Positions 9,640-19,657 of a stretch of 64,000 bases of DNA are shown piece after piece. Position 1 is the first letter of the stretch. Every line of letters starts with the position of its first letter. The notes beneath the pieces were generated by a model. It ran no database searches. It worked only from the letters and a program-made list of their open reading frames with translations, and was not told the origin of the DNA. This DNA comes from Pseudo-nitzschia pungens (Eukaryota > Bacillariophyta > Bacillariophyceae > Bacillariales > Bacillariaceae). The stretch lies in the NCBI GenBank assembly GCA_037355855.1, contig CM074758.1, positions 97,001-161,000 of the forward strand, written 5' to 3'. The translations under genes and the position numbers were made by a program.

Positions 9640-10620
9640 CAACAGGTGCTTTTCAGTTTGTTGATTTGCCCTCAACCGGTGCTTCTCCTGCCCCGGCCTT
9701 TGTCATCCCCTGGCCCTTTTACATCCCAGTGCAGTGTCGCACCCAACAGGTTGCTATTCAGCTGTTGATCTGCCCTCCATTGGTGCTTCTCCTGCCCCGG
9801 CCTTTGCCCTCAACCGGTGCTTCTCCTGCCCCGGCCTTTTTCATCACCTGGCACTTGCACATCCAAGAGGCGTGTCTGCTGTTGGTCCAACACCCAACTG
9901 CTTGCTTTTCAGTTGTTGCTTTGCTCTCAACTGGTGCTTCTCCTGTCCCGGCCTTTGCCCTCACCCGGTGCTTCTCCTGCCCCGGCCTTTGTCTTCAACC
10001 GGTGCTTCTCCTTCCCCGGCCTTTGTCATCACCTGGCACTTGCACATCCAAGAGGCGTGTCTGCTGTTGGTCCAACACTCAACTGCTTGCTTTTCAGTTG
10101 TTGCTTTGCTCTCAACTGGTGCTTCTCCTGTCCCGGCCTTTGCCCTCACCCGGTGCTTCTCCTGCCCCGGCCTTTGTCTTCCACCGGTGCTTCTCCTGCC
10201 CCGGCCTTTGTCAACACCGGGTACTTCTCCATTCAAGCGCGGCGTTTCAGTTGGTGCTCCTGCAATCCACTGGAGGTTTTCTGCTGTTGCTTTGCTCTCA
10301 ACTGGTGCTTCTCCTGTCCCGGCCTTTGCCCTCACCCGGTGCTTCTCCTGCCCCGGCCTTTGTCTTCAACCGGTGCTTCTCCTGCCCCGGCCTTTGTCAA
10401 CACCGGGTACTTCTCCATTCAAGCGCGGCGTTTCAGTTGGTGCTCCTGCAATCCACTGGAGGTTTTCTGCTGCTGATTGCCCTCAACCGGTGCTTCTCCT
10501 TTCAAGCGCGGCGTTTCAGTTGTTGCTCCTGCACTCTACTGGAGGTTTTCTGCTGTTGATTTGCCCTCCACCGGTGCTTCTCCTGCCCCGGCATTTGTCA
10601 TCTGCCCTCAGTGCTCCACT
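9640..10620 (+). repeat. 30-bp tandem repeats with about 190-bp higher order, LINE 5' region
   Basis: The words CGGTGCTTCTCCTGCCCCGG and CCTTTGCCCTCA alternate about 25 times. They are organised into higher-order blocks containing CACCTGGCACTTGCACATCC or CGGGTACTTCTCCATTCAAG. All three plus-strand frames stay open across the block because the unit lacks stops. No in-frame ATG leads convincingly into it, so it is treated as untranslated leader, although translation from a non-AUG start into ORF1 cannot be excluded. Confidence 0.85.
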
Positions 10621-10629
10621 TCTGGTACA

Positions 10630-13600
10630 ATGCCTCCCCCTCCCACTAAGGGGTGGCCCACCTCCCAAGCAGCTTCCCGGAAGAAAAGATCTTCCGCGCC
10701 TCCTTCCTCTGCTAGGTCTGCCTCTGGGACTCGGTCTAACAAGCGCCCATTTGTGCAAAAGACCCCTCCAAGACATTCTAGTGTCACCTCTGCTCTTACT
10801 ACTCCCTCTCCTACTCTTGATACCAGATCATCCTCTTCCTCTGCCTCATCAGCCTCTTCATCCTCTATGCATGGGTCTTCTGTTGATGATATGTCTTCAT
10901 CTTCGTCTGTGTCCTCATCTGCAGGTGTGCTTTCTGATGTTGATATGCTTGGCACTGAATCTGCACCAGGGGAATCTGCACCAGGGGACTCTACACCAGG
11001 GGATTCCTTGCACACTTCTTCTCTGTCAACAGCTTCTCAGCTAGGCTCCCAGGAGTCAGGTCCTCCGCCGTCAGGTACTCTGTCAGGTTCTCAGTCGTCA
11101 GGTACTCTGCTGTCAGACCCCAAGATGATCAGCTCCCAGTCCTCAGGCTCCCAGTCCTCAGGCTTCCAGCAGCAGGGCTCCCAGCATCAGGGCTCCCAGC
11201 AGCAGGGCTTCCAGCAGTCTGGACCCCGGCCCCCGGTCTCCCAGCAGCCGGGGTCCAACCCGGCAGGCTCCCAGCTGCCAAAGGGCTCTGGGACCTCAGG
11301 CAAGGTCCCTGCTTCATCTATCCTCAAGCAATCTACTCTTGCCTTTTCCTCTGCCCAGAAGTCTGATCCCTCTCAGCAGCAAGTATGCCAATCCCAACGC
11401 CAGGAGGCTCTGGCTGCTGCCAACAGGGCTCATTCCGCTTCCTTCTTCTGGTGTTTTTATGGTAAGGGCCCCTGTTCTGGCAAGTCTCCTATCCCGTCTG
11501 CAATTCATGCCTTTCGAAAATCTCCAACTGGTAACCGGTTATGGGCTGGGTGTCCAAGCCCTACACACTTCTTCAGCAAGAAGGAGGGTAAAGACAAGAA
11601 ATCCATCCATGATATTTGCCGGTCTGCCATCCCTCCTGTTTATGCTCAGGTTTTTCCGGACACTCCAGACTGGCGCAATGCCTCTGTAGCTTCCTTGGCT
11701 TCTATTGCCTCTGCTTGCTTTCAAGGCTCTGCCCCAGCCTGGACCAAGCAACCATCTGGCCAGGCTCTGAAGAAATGTCTTATTGGTTTGGTCAAGATGT
11801 CTCCTGAGTGTTTTGATGACCTGTATTGTGAGGGCAACCTTCTGCCTAGCACTGAAGGCAAAGTATGGTGGGCAGCCAATCAGGTGCTTGGCTCTCATTG
11901 GCATTTCAAGAAGCGCCCTCCTACACCTGCGCCACCAGTGGCTGATGATGCTTCCACTTCCAAATCTTCCGCTTCCAAATCAGTGTCCTTTCTTCCTGGT
12001 GGTGGTGATGCTACTGTCTTGTCCTCTTCTGCTGGGCATTTCCTCCAACGCCGAGGGGTTTGCTCCAGTGATTCTAGAGCTCCAGTGGATGTAACTGCTG
12101 GCACCAAGTGTTCTCATAGTTCTTATGTCACTCTGTCCCTTCCAAGGTTGATGTCACAACGCCCTGGGGACCTGTATGATGAGCTGCTCAAGTCTCTCAA
12201 GGACGCTTTGGATCTTCTATGGACTGTTGACAAGCGCCTGGTGTTGTATGTTTTTCCCTCAAGAGCCAGGCTCAACCCCAAGGCCAAGCCTGTTACCAAG
12301 TTTTGGACGACACTTCCTGACAGGAAGACCTTGGAATTGTATGTTGCTCAGCTCTGGCTTCGCAGTAGAACTGCTCCTCATCTACGCTTCTTTTTGGGAC
12401 ACAGTGCTTCCCTGGAGAAACTCTTTTCAGCACAATTGCTCCAGAGGCTCAGAGACCGTGACATGGACCTGAAATATGACCACATACAGGCCCCAGTTAT
12501 TGTCACCTGTGGCTTTCTCCTTGGATCTTACATGCAGAGTTTTGATCTTGACCACTACAACGAATTGCTTCAGACTCATCCCAGGTTTCAGGCATGTCCT
12601 ATTGCTGTTATCAGGAAGACTATCAGCCTTGACAACTCCAGAACTCCTGATCCCAATCCGGTTCTGGCTGCTCATGTTTTATGTGATGCTACAAAGCGCG
12701 CCCGAACTGTTAAGCTCCTCAAAGCCCAGTTCAACCGTTGCAAACCTTCAGACATTGCCTCTTTACCTGATGGTAAATTCTACAAGTTTATTGAGACAGC
12801 TACCAATCCTTCTGACAGACCTCTTCCCCCCTCCAAGCTCAAGACTGTTCGCCAGGCTAAGCACCGCCAAGCCAAATTTATTGAGAGCCATGAAACTGCT
12901 CCTGTTCTGGGGGTAGTTGATCTTGATCTTCCAGTTGACTTGGGCCAAGGGCTGGGTTTGAAGACACTGCGCAGTGTGCTTCTGGGCATCAGAACCCGTG
13001 ACAATTGGTCATGGCCTCTTTTTCTTTCTGTTGATACCAGTTCATACCGAGGCGAGATCCTTGCTTTGTACAATATCACTACCAAGGCTGAAGCAATGGC
13101 CATGTTGTCTTTCCTGCCTATTATACTGGAAGCTCATTATGGTTCTTGTGTTCGACAATGGTTCTCTTCTGAGTGCTTGACTGACATGGAAGCTTACCAT
13201 TGGGATGCTGCTGTCAATTGTGTTGTGGAAACTGCACCTGCTGCAGATCCAATGCAGGATGACTCTCTTCCCTTTTTTGGTGATGGGGATGCACGAGATT
13301 GGGAACTTGTTGATGATGACTTGTCAGTTGACCTTACCCCAGACCTCACTTTTGATCTGGATTTGCACTTTAACCTCCAAGCCCGTGCTGACAGTGGTGG
13401 TGGAGGCTTTGATGACTCTCAATCTATGGATACTTTAGCGACCGGCACTTCCAATCTCACTGATGTCCAGGCTTCACCGCCTGCAAGTGATGCTTCTCCT
13501 GGAGGTGATTCTCCCACTGCTGCCAAGACTGATGCCTCCCCTGGTATCTCTCCTGATGTTCCCCCTGAAGTTCCTGACCCTCCCCATAATGCCATGGCTG

Positions 13601-13824
13601 GTGACCTCCCTGTGGCCTCTCCTGATGCCTCAACTGCAGTTCCTGCTGCTGGTGGTGAGGAAGACGCAGCCTCTGCATTGAGGCTTGGAGTTGCTGCAAT
13701 TGCATTCTCTTCCAGCCATGATGCTAGTGTCAGTGATTTGAGCCATGCCAATGTCTCCACCAAATCAGCTCCGGCCACTCTTTCTTCCGTGCGACAGACT
13801 CGGTTTCCTTCTGATCATGGTTAG
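10630..13824 (+). CDS. LINE ORF1 protein, 1064 aa, Ser/Gln-rich N-terminus
   Basis: The first ATG of the open frame outside the tandem repeats is at 10630; the frame is open further upstream only through repeat sequence. Residues 1-60 are basic and proline-rich (KGWPTSQAASRKKRSSAPP). Residues 60-240 are Ser-rich and then carry GSQQQGFQQSG-type repeats. A more ordered middle part follows (WCFYGKGPCSGKSPIP, WWAANQVLGSHWHFKK). The last 250 residues are acidic and Asp/Ser/Pro-rich. No RRM, zinc knuckle or coiled coil is recognised. By position it should be the RNA-binding/chaperone ORF1 product, but that is inference from LINE architecture. It ends in GGT TAG, overlapping the ATG of ORF2 in the string ATGGTTAG. 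Confidence 0.82.
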   Translation: MPPPPTKGWPTSQAASRKKRSSAPPSSARSASGTRSNKRPFVQKTPPRHSSVTSALTTPSPTLDTRSSSSSASSASSSSMHGSSVDDMSSSSSVSSSAGVLSDVDMLGTESAPGESAPGDSTPGDSLHTSSLSTASQLGSQESGPPPSGTLSGSQSSGTLLSDPKMISSQSSGSQSSGFQQQGSQHQGSQQQGFQQSGPRPPVSQQPGSNPAGSQLPKGSGTSGKVPASSILKQSTLAFSSAQKSDPSQQQVCQSQRQEALAAANRAHSASFFWCFYGKGPCSGKSPIPSAIHAFRKSPTGNRLWAGCPSPTHFFSKKEGKDKKSIHDICRSAIPPVYAQVFPDTPDWRNASVASLASIASACFQGSAPAWTKQPSGQALKKCLIGLVKMSPECFDDLYCEGNLLPSTEGKVWWAANQVLGSHWHFKKRPPTPAPPVADDASTSKSSASKSVSFLPGGGDATVLSSSAGHFLQRRGVCSSDSRAPVDVTAGTKCSHSSYVTLSLPRLMSQRPGDLYDELLKSLKDALDLLWTVDKRLVLYVFPSRARLNPKAKPVTKFWTTLPDRKTLELYVAQLWLRSRTAPHLRFFLGHSASLEKLFSAQLLQRLRDRDMDLKYDHIQAPVIVTCGFLLGSYMQSFDLDHYNELLQTHPRFQACPIAVIRKTISLDNSRTPDPNPVLAAHVLCDATKRARTVKLLKAQFNRCKPSDIASLPDGKFYKFIETATNPSDRPLPPSKLKTVRQAKHRQAKFIESHETAPVLGVVDLDLPVDLGQGLGLKTLRSVLLGIRTRDNWSWPLFLSVDTSSYRGEILALYNITTKAEAMAMLSFLPIILEAHYGSCVRQWFSSECLTDMEAYHWDAAVNCVVETAPAADPMQDDSLPFFGDGDARDWELVDDDLSVDLTPDLTFDLDLHFNLQARADSGGGGFDDSQSMDTLATGTSNLTDVQASPPASDASPGGDSPTAAKTDASPGISPDVPPEVPDPPHNAMAGDLPVASPDASTAVPAAGGEEDAASALRLGVAAIAFSSSHDASVSDLSHANVSTKSAPATLSSVRQTRFPSDHG

Positions 13825-16800
13825 CTCTTCTGGTATGAGGTTTGATGGGATGCCTTACACTCCAAATCCCATCAATGCTTCTACTGTTTCTCCCTTTTCC
13901 TCCTCCGACTCTTCCCCTGTCCCTCATTTTGTCCAATTAACTCTTCATGGAGACTCTCTTGCTGCTAAGGATTCTGACAGTTTTGGTCATTCCTTTCCCC
14001 AAGCTCCATCATCTAATTCCACCATTATCACCTTCCAAAACATTGGACCCCAACGTAGAGCTGCCTTTATGTCCAGGTCCAAGCACAACTCCCGGCAATT
14101 TGTCAAGAGCAATGCAAGTGTGGCGCTTTTTGCTGAACATTGTTTGAATGAATCCAAGCTCCTTCCCTGTGATCTTTTTAATCGGCGCATGAAGAATGTC
14201 AGTCCCTCAAGTTTTTCCTATCTTGCTAACAACAAGCATGAAGCTTCTGACTGTTCATGGCTTCAGCCTGGTGGCACCGGGTTTTCCATTGATCAACTGT
14301 TCAGTTCCCACAAGATTGCCCATGGGGCTGATCCTTCTGGTCTTGGAAGATGGTCCTTTGTCACGTTTCAAGGCAGGGATGGCTACACTGTCACTATGTT
14401 TTCTGCTTACTGCCCTGTTGAAAATGACAGGGATCTTGGTTCAGTCTGGAATCAACAGTGCCGCTACTTTCAAGCAGCTGAAAATCTTTTCAGTCCTAAT
14501 CCATGCATTCTTTTTCACAGGGATTTCACTGCTGCCCTTCAGGCCTGCCTGGGTGCAGGTGACCAGGTCATTGTTGGGATTGACCAGAATGCTGATGTCA
14601 GGACGGATGGCTTGTCTTTTGAGCTCCAGGCTCTGGGTTTCAGAGAGGCCATTCTTACCCTTCATAGTAAGTCTTCTCCTCCTGCCACTCACAACAGAAA
14701 CACTACCAGAACCCCAATTGATGCCATTTGGGTCTCTGAGAATGTTGATGTTCTCAGGGCTGGGTATTGTCCCTTTGGTGGTGCCCATGGTATGGAATCT
14801 GACCATAGACTGCTTTGGATTGAGGTTTGTAATTGCAGCCTCATGGGCAAACATCTTCCACCTCCTGTGAGATTCTCTCATTCCAAACTACAGTCCTCCC
14901 ACCCTCATCTGCGCCAACGGTATTTCAAGCGAGTGAGGCACAGCTTTCTCAAGGCTGGAGTGTTTTCTCTCCAAGCTAAGCTGGAGCACCTACTGGCTCA
15001 GTTTCAGTCTGGGGATATTTCTGTGCGCGCTGATCTCATCACCACATATGAAGTACTCCATGAAACTTCCACCTCTCTCAGACTCTCTGTTGAACACAAC
15101 CTCTGCCACACTAGAGCTGGTCTGGTTCCATGGTCCCCAAAGCTGCAAGTCTATCGTGATACAATTGACTTTTGGAGGCGTGTTGTTAAGTTGAGACAGG
15201 GTGTGTCCACCAGTCATACTGTTTTGAAAAGGTTGGCATGCAAGCTTTCTCTCTACAAAGGAGAACACAGTGACCTTTCCAGTGCTCTCCTCCATCTGAA
15301 ACAAGCTTACAAGCAATACCGGGCAGTGAAGAAATTGGCCCCCTCATGGAGAGACTCCTTCAATCAAGGCCTGGTGGACGCCCTTCTTGCTGAAGGCCAA
15401 CCTCACAACCAGAATGCTTCCCAGATTCGTGCCAGGATGCGCAGGGAACGTCTTCAAAGAGAGCTTGGTCTTGCTGCTCGGTCTATTCGGGGACGTGTCA
15501 ACAAGTCAGCAGTCTTGCGAGCTATTGCAGTCGGCCATGATGGTGTTGAACAGGTCTTGGAATCTCAGTCTACTATGGTACCAGCTATGGCTGAATCCAA
15601 TGTCCGGCGTCAACAGCAGTGTCTTGGCACTCCTTCCATGAATCCCTCCTTCATTCAAGATTTCGGCTACCTCGGCACTGCCCATGCTGCTACTCTTGTT
15701 CTTGATGGCACATATAATCCTCCTCCTTCCACTGACAAATACCTCTCTGAATTTCTTTCCTGTCTCAAAGTCCCTGACTCTATCCTGAGTTTGCCCCCCT
15801 TTGACTATTCAGTGTGTCCAGCTGACAATGCTGCTGCCTGGAAACGCCAGAGGGAACGCACAGCAAGTGAACCTTCTTGTTTGAGTTTTTCCCACCACAA
15901 GGCTTTTGCCCTTGATCCCCAGTTGAACAAGTTTGACACTCTCCTGAGATCTGTCCCACTGATTGTTGGCTTCTCTCCTTCTGCTTGGCAGGTCATCACT
16001 GATGTTGAGATCTTCAAGAAACCTGGTGAATATAGAGTGGATAAGATGAGGCTTATTCAGCTGATGTCTCCTGAGTTCCAAATCAACAACAAGATGATTG
16101 GTAGACGCATTCTTGCCTATGCTGAACGTGCCAATGCCGTGGCTGTTGATCAACATGGAAGCAGGAAACACCATAAGGCCATCAACACCTGCCTGAACAA
16201 GAAGCTCATCTGTGATGTGTTGAGGCAGAAGCGCAGATCCGGTGCTGTTGCTATGAATGATGCCAAGGGCTGTTATGATAGAATCTCTCATCCCATTGCA
16301 GGTCTCACTCTCCAGAGCTTTGGGGTTCCTGCACATGTATGTGAAGTTCTTCTGTCTACTTTGCAACATGCCAAGCACCACATCAAAACTGGCTTTGGTC
16401 GGTCCGGCCCTGTGTATGGTGATGAACCTGTTCCTCTCAGTGGTTGTGGCCAAGGCAATGGTATTGGTCCAACTCTTTGGGCCTTGGTGTCAACAATTGT
16501 CTTCCGAATGATGCAACAGGCTGGGCATGGTGTCCATCTTATCACTTCATTGTCACTGCAACTGGTTTCTCTTGTGGGTTTTGCCTTTGTGGATGACACA
16601 GATTTGTTTTGTGCTGGCTCTGATTCCTCAACATCCGGTGAGGAATTGGCTGTTGACTTTCAGGAAGCTCTTGACAGATGGGCTGGAGGGATTATTGCCA
16701 CTGGTGGAGCTATTGAACCTGCCAAATCCTTCTGTTATTTGATTGATTTCAAATGGAATGGATCCGGTTGGGACTATCGATCAATTGCTGACATGCCCGG

Positions 16801-19657
16801 TGACTTCTCTGTTGCTGACAAAAATGGCAATCGAGCTACCCTGGATCGGTTTGAAGTTGACCATGCTGACAAGACCCTTGGGGTTTTTATCTCTATGGAC
16901 GGCAATGAGGAAGCACAGATTGCTCACATGAAGTCCCAGTCTCAGTCTTTTGGCTCTCAACTCAAGGCTTCCAAGTGTGAGAAGCGCGCATCCCTCTACA
17001 CCTTCAAGTATTCTTTCATGAAGTCTGTTGAATACCCCATGCCTGTCACGCAACTTGATGAGGCCACTTGGACTAAGATAATTCACCCAGCTCTTGTTCC
17101 TGTGCTGAATAAAGCAGGGATGTCACGGACATTTCCTCGACATGTGTTCTATGGTCCTTCCCTCTATCAAGGCTTTGGTTTCATCCATCCATACCTCCTC
17201 CAAGAGTTTAGTCATATTGCCACCCTCTTTCAGGAATCTGTCAGGTCCTCACAAACTGGTAGGATTCTCAGGCTAACTGCTGAGTCTCTCCGGCTCGAAC
17301 TTGGCATTCCTCTCCATCTTGGTGTCACACCCTATCATCCTTTTGCTTCATACGTCACTCCCTGCTGGTACAAACATGTGTGGAAGTTTTTCTCTGTTCA
17401 CCCTGTGAGCTTGTTTGAAGACTTCCCAGATCTTCCTCTGTTACGTTCCAATGACTGTTATCTCATGCAAGCCTTTGTCAACTCTGGCTTCAGAGGTGCT
17501 GACTTGTCCCTCTTGAATCACATGCGCATGTCCCTCAAGGCTATTTCCCTTGCTGACATTTGTACTCCAGATGGGAAAAGACTCTCTCCCATGGCTTTCC
17601 AGCTGACATCCTCCAATCACTTGAGGGATCATCTTGACTGGCCGAGATGTCCTCCATCTTGGCCTCCAGCAGCACAGCGCTTATGGACTAAGGCTATTCA
17701 GACCTGTTTTCTTCCCCCCTGTCCACCCCCTGCAGCCAGGGCACTGGCTCCTTCTTTTCACCTTGGGCATTGGCTCTCTCCCCAGACAGCTTCTCTTTGG
17801 CCTTGGTTTATGTCTTTATCCACCAATAGAATATTCTTCAAAACTTCTACTGGCTGGATTGTGAGCATCTCCCAAGGCAGGGGCAGATACAGGGTCACTG
17901 CTGAAATCCTTTCTGACAAACCAGCCTGTGCTGATGTGCTTGTCTGCCCTGTTATTTGTGGCCAAGTTGTCCGCGTTGTTGGGTCCTCAGCCTTTGTTTC
18001 TGAACCTCCTGACATGGATCCTCTGGAGTACAATCCACTTGATTCTCTTCCAGACTCCCCTGCAGATGCCTTTGATGCACTCTGTGAGTCTCCAAGGGTA
18101 CTTCTCCACAAATATTCTCTACCACAGGCTGGCTGTCAGCACCTCGTTGATGCTATCCAGAGTGGTACTGCCAGTGCTGTATGTGATGGTTCATTTGATC
18201 CGGAACTTCTCAGAGGAACTTCTGCATTCATTCTGTCACCCAATACCTCCACCAAGTCTGCTTCATTGTTCCTCACAGGCTATAATTTTGTCAGTGGGTC
18301 CCCTGAGGATCAGTCATCCTACAGGAGTGAACTGGCAGGTATCATTGGAGTTCTCACCTGTTGCACTGCTCTGGTGAGTATCTTTGATATTGCTTCTGGC
18401 TCCATCACCATTGCTCTGGATGGTGACACAGCTCTCAAACAGGCTCAGGGATCTTGGCCTTTGGTTATTTCCCAGAAGTCTTTTGATTATGTTTATGTCA
18501 TCAGAAACATGATTTCTGCCCTACCACTTTCTGTGCACTTTCAGTGGGTTCAGGGCCATCAATCTGGACTCTTTCTTGATTGGTGGGCCCTTCGCAATCA
18601 TCAGGTTGACAGCATGGCAAAGGCATTTCTTTCTGTCCATAGAGCTTCTGCCCATCACTATCCCAGACTTGTGTTTGAGCCCTGGGCCTTTTCTCTCAAT
18701 GGTTGCAAGTGTTCAAGGTTTGATCAAAATGCTTTGCATGTTGCCATTTCTGGTCCTCCTCTTCTTCAATATTGGCAGACCCACCATGATATTCCCATTC
18801 CACAACCTGTTTTGAGTTCCATCCATTGGTGTGCCCATCTGTCTGCCTTCAAGCGTCTACCTCCTGGCATGCAAAGGTGGTTTGTCAAGTTTGCTTCTGG
18901 ATGCATTGGTGTTGGCAACCAACTCCTTCATTACCAGTATCAGGATCACTCCAGGTGTCCCTTGTGTGATGCAGACAACGAGAAGGTTTCTCATGTGCTC
19001 TCCTGCAAGGACACTGGGGCTGTCAGGCATAGTGTGTCTGCCTTCACGGGACCCCTGCAGAAGAGGCTTGAAGTTGAACAAACTGATCCATCATTGGTGG
19101 CTGCCATTGTGGATCTCCTCACCAGAGTTCGGAAGGGCCAGAACATTTATCCATCATCCTACTCACTTGCAATTGCGTCTGCTGTCAGGGCACAGAGGAC
19201 TATTGGCTGGCACAACTGGCTTCTTGGGAGGTGGTCTCCTCGCTGGTATCAAATCCAGGCTGACTACTACTCCCACATTGGAAGCAAGCGCTCTCCCAAA
19301 CGTTGGGCTACAGCTATCATCCATCAGTTCTTTCTTACCTCCTGGGATCTTTGGACCTATAGGAATGAACGACTCCATGGTCCTGGGGGTACCCTTGATG
19401 CTGAACAACACCAATCTCTTGATGCTTCCATCACCTCTGAATTGGCCATTGGTGCAGCTGGTGCACTCCCCCAGTCACACTCCCTTTTGCAAACCCCTTT
19501 CCAAGTCCTACAAGGCTACACCCTGACTGCCAAGAGGCAGTGGCTTGCAACCATCCACCTTGCCAGGAAGCAGTATGCAGCACCTGTCCAACCAGTGCAG
19601 CCATACCAACGAGAGGCTGCTCTCCTCAGAGCCTGGCTCACTGGACCTCAGGGTTGA
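13817..19657 (+). CDS. LINE ORF2 polyprotein: APE endonuclease, reverse transcriptase, RNase H, zinc finger (1946 aa)
   Basis: This is the catalytic protein for nicking the target and copying the element RNA onto it. Domains, numbered from the 13817 ATG: an exonuclease-endonuclease-phosphatase domain at about 70-335 (IITFQNIG, FSAYCP, VGIDQNAD, ending in the diagnostic SDHRLLWIEV); reverse transcriptase at about 740-1010 with motif A NDAKGCYDRI (~813), motif B GCGQGNGIGPTLW and the catalytic FVDD at ~926; RNase H at about 1450-1600 with CDGSFD, YRSELAG, LDGDTAL and NHQVDSMA supplying the acidic residues; and a Cys/His finger CPLCDADNEKVSHVLSC at ~1713. The frame is also open from an ATG at 13745 inside ORF1. 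The 13817 start is preferred because its ATG overlaps the ORF1 stop, suggesting termination-reinitiation. GIDQN replaces the usual GDFN of APE endonucleases. No disruptions are seen. Confidence 0.93.
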   Translation: MVSSSGMRFDGMPYTPNPINASTVSPFSSSDSSPVPHFVQLTLHGDSLAAKDSDSFGHSFPQAPSSNSTIITFQNIGPQRRAAFMSRSKHNSRQFVKSNASVALFAEHCLNESKLLPCDLFNRRMKNVSPSSFSYLANNKHEASDCSWLQPGGTGFSIDQLFSSHKIAHGADPSGLGRWSFVTFQGRDGYTVTMFSAYCPVENDRDLGSVWNQQCRYFQAAENLFSPNPCILFHRDFTAALQACLGAGDQVIVGIDQNADVRTDGLSFELQALGFREAILTLHSKSSPPATHNRNTTRTPIDAIWVSENVDVLRAGYCPFGGAHGMESDHRLLWIEVCNCSLMGKHLPPPVRFSHSKLQSSHPHLRQRYFKRVRHSFLKAGVFSLQAKLEHLLAQFQSGDISVRADLITTYEVLHETSTSLRLSVEHNLCHTRAGLVPWSPKLQVYRDTIDFWRRVVKLRQGVSTSHTVLKRLACKLSLYKGEHSDLSSALLHLKQAYKQYRAVKKLAPSWRDSFNQGLVDALLAEGQPHNQNASQIRARMRRERLQRELGLAARSIRGRVNKSAVLRAIAVGHDGVEQVLESQSTMVPAMAESNVRRQQQCLGTPSMNPSFIQDFGYLGTAHAATLVLDGTYNPPPSTDKYLSEFLSCLKVPDSILSLPPFDYSVCPADNAAAWKRQRERTASEPSCLSFSHHKAFALDPQLNKFDTLLRSVPLIVGFSPSAWQVITDVEIFKKPGEYRVDKMRLIQLMSPEFQINNKMIGRRILAYAERANAVAVDQHGSRKHHKAINTCLNKKLICDVLRQKRRSGAVAMNDAKGCYDRISHPIAGLTLQSFGVPAHVCEVLLSTLQHAKHHIKTGFGRSGPVYGDEPVPLSGCGQGNGIGPTLWALVSTIVFRMMQQAGHGVHLITSLSLQLVSLVGFAFVDDTDLFCAGSDSSTSGEELAVDFQEALDRWAGGIIATGGAIEPAKSFCYLIDFKWNGSGWDYRSIADMPGDFSVADKNGNRATLDRFEVDHADKTLGVFISMDGNEEAQIAHMKSQSQSFGSQLKASKCEKRASLYTFKYSFMKSVEYPMPVTQLDEATWTKIIHPALVPVLNKAGMSRTFPRHVFYGPSLYQGFGFIHPYLLQEFSHIATLFQESVRSSQTGRILRLTAESLRLELGIPLHLGVTPYHPFASYVTPCWYKHVWKFFSVHPVSLFEDFPDLPLLRSNDCYLMQAFVNSGFRGADLSLLNHMRMSLKAISLADICTPDGKRLSPMAFQLTSSNHLRDHLDWPRCPPSWPPAAQRLWTKAIQTCFLPPCPPPAARALAPSFHLGHWLSPQTASLWPWFMSLSTNRIFFKTSTGWIVSISQGRGRYRVTAEILSDKPACADVLVCPVICGQVVRVVGSSAFVSEPPDMDPLEYNPLDSLPDSPADAFDALCESPRVLLHKYSLPQAGCQHLVDAIQSGTASAVCDGSFDPELLRGTSAFILSPNTSTKSASLFLTGYNFVSGSPEDQSSYRSELAGIIGVLTCCTALVSIFDIASGSITIALDGDTALKQAQGSWPLVISQKSFDYVYVIRNMISALPLSVHFQWVQGHQSGLFLDWWALRNHQVDSMAKAFLSVHRASAHHYPRLVFEPWAFSLNGCKCSRFDQNALHVAISGPPLLQYWQTHHDIPIPQPVLSSIHWCAHLSAFKRLPPGMQRWFVKFASGCIGVGNQLLHYQYQDHSRCPLCDADNEKVSHVLSCKDTGAVRHSVSAFTGPLQKRLEVEQTDPSLVAAIVDLLTRVRKGQNIYPSSYSLAIASAVRAQRTIGWHNWLLGRWSPRWYQIQADYYSHIGSKRSPKRWATAIIHQFFLTSWDLWTYRNERLHGPGGTLDAEQHQSLDASITSELAIGAAGALPQSHSLLQTPFQVLQGYTLTAKRQWLATIHLARKQYAAPVQPVQPYQREAALLRAWLTGPQG

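Noticed and set aside
9424..11044. Three overlapping plus-strand ORFs of 219-436 codons in different frames
   Set aside because: They exist because the 30-bp repeat lacks stops in every frame. Their starts are mostly non-ATG, and the third extends into ORF1 in the wrong phase.
13745..13816. Upstream ATG at 13745 as the ORF2 start
   Set aside because: It lies deep inside ORF1 and adds 24 residues unlike an endonuclease N-terminus. The ATG overlapping the ORF1 stop is the simpler start, although 13745 cannot be excluded.
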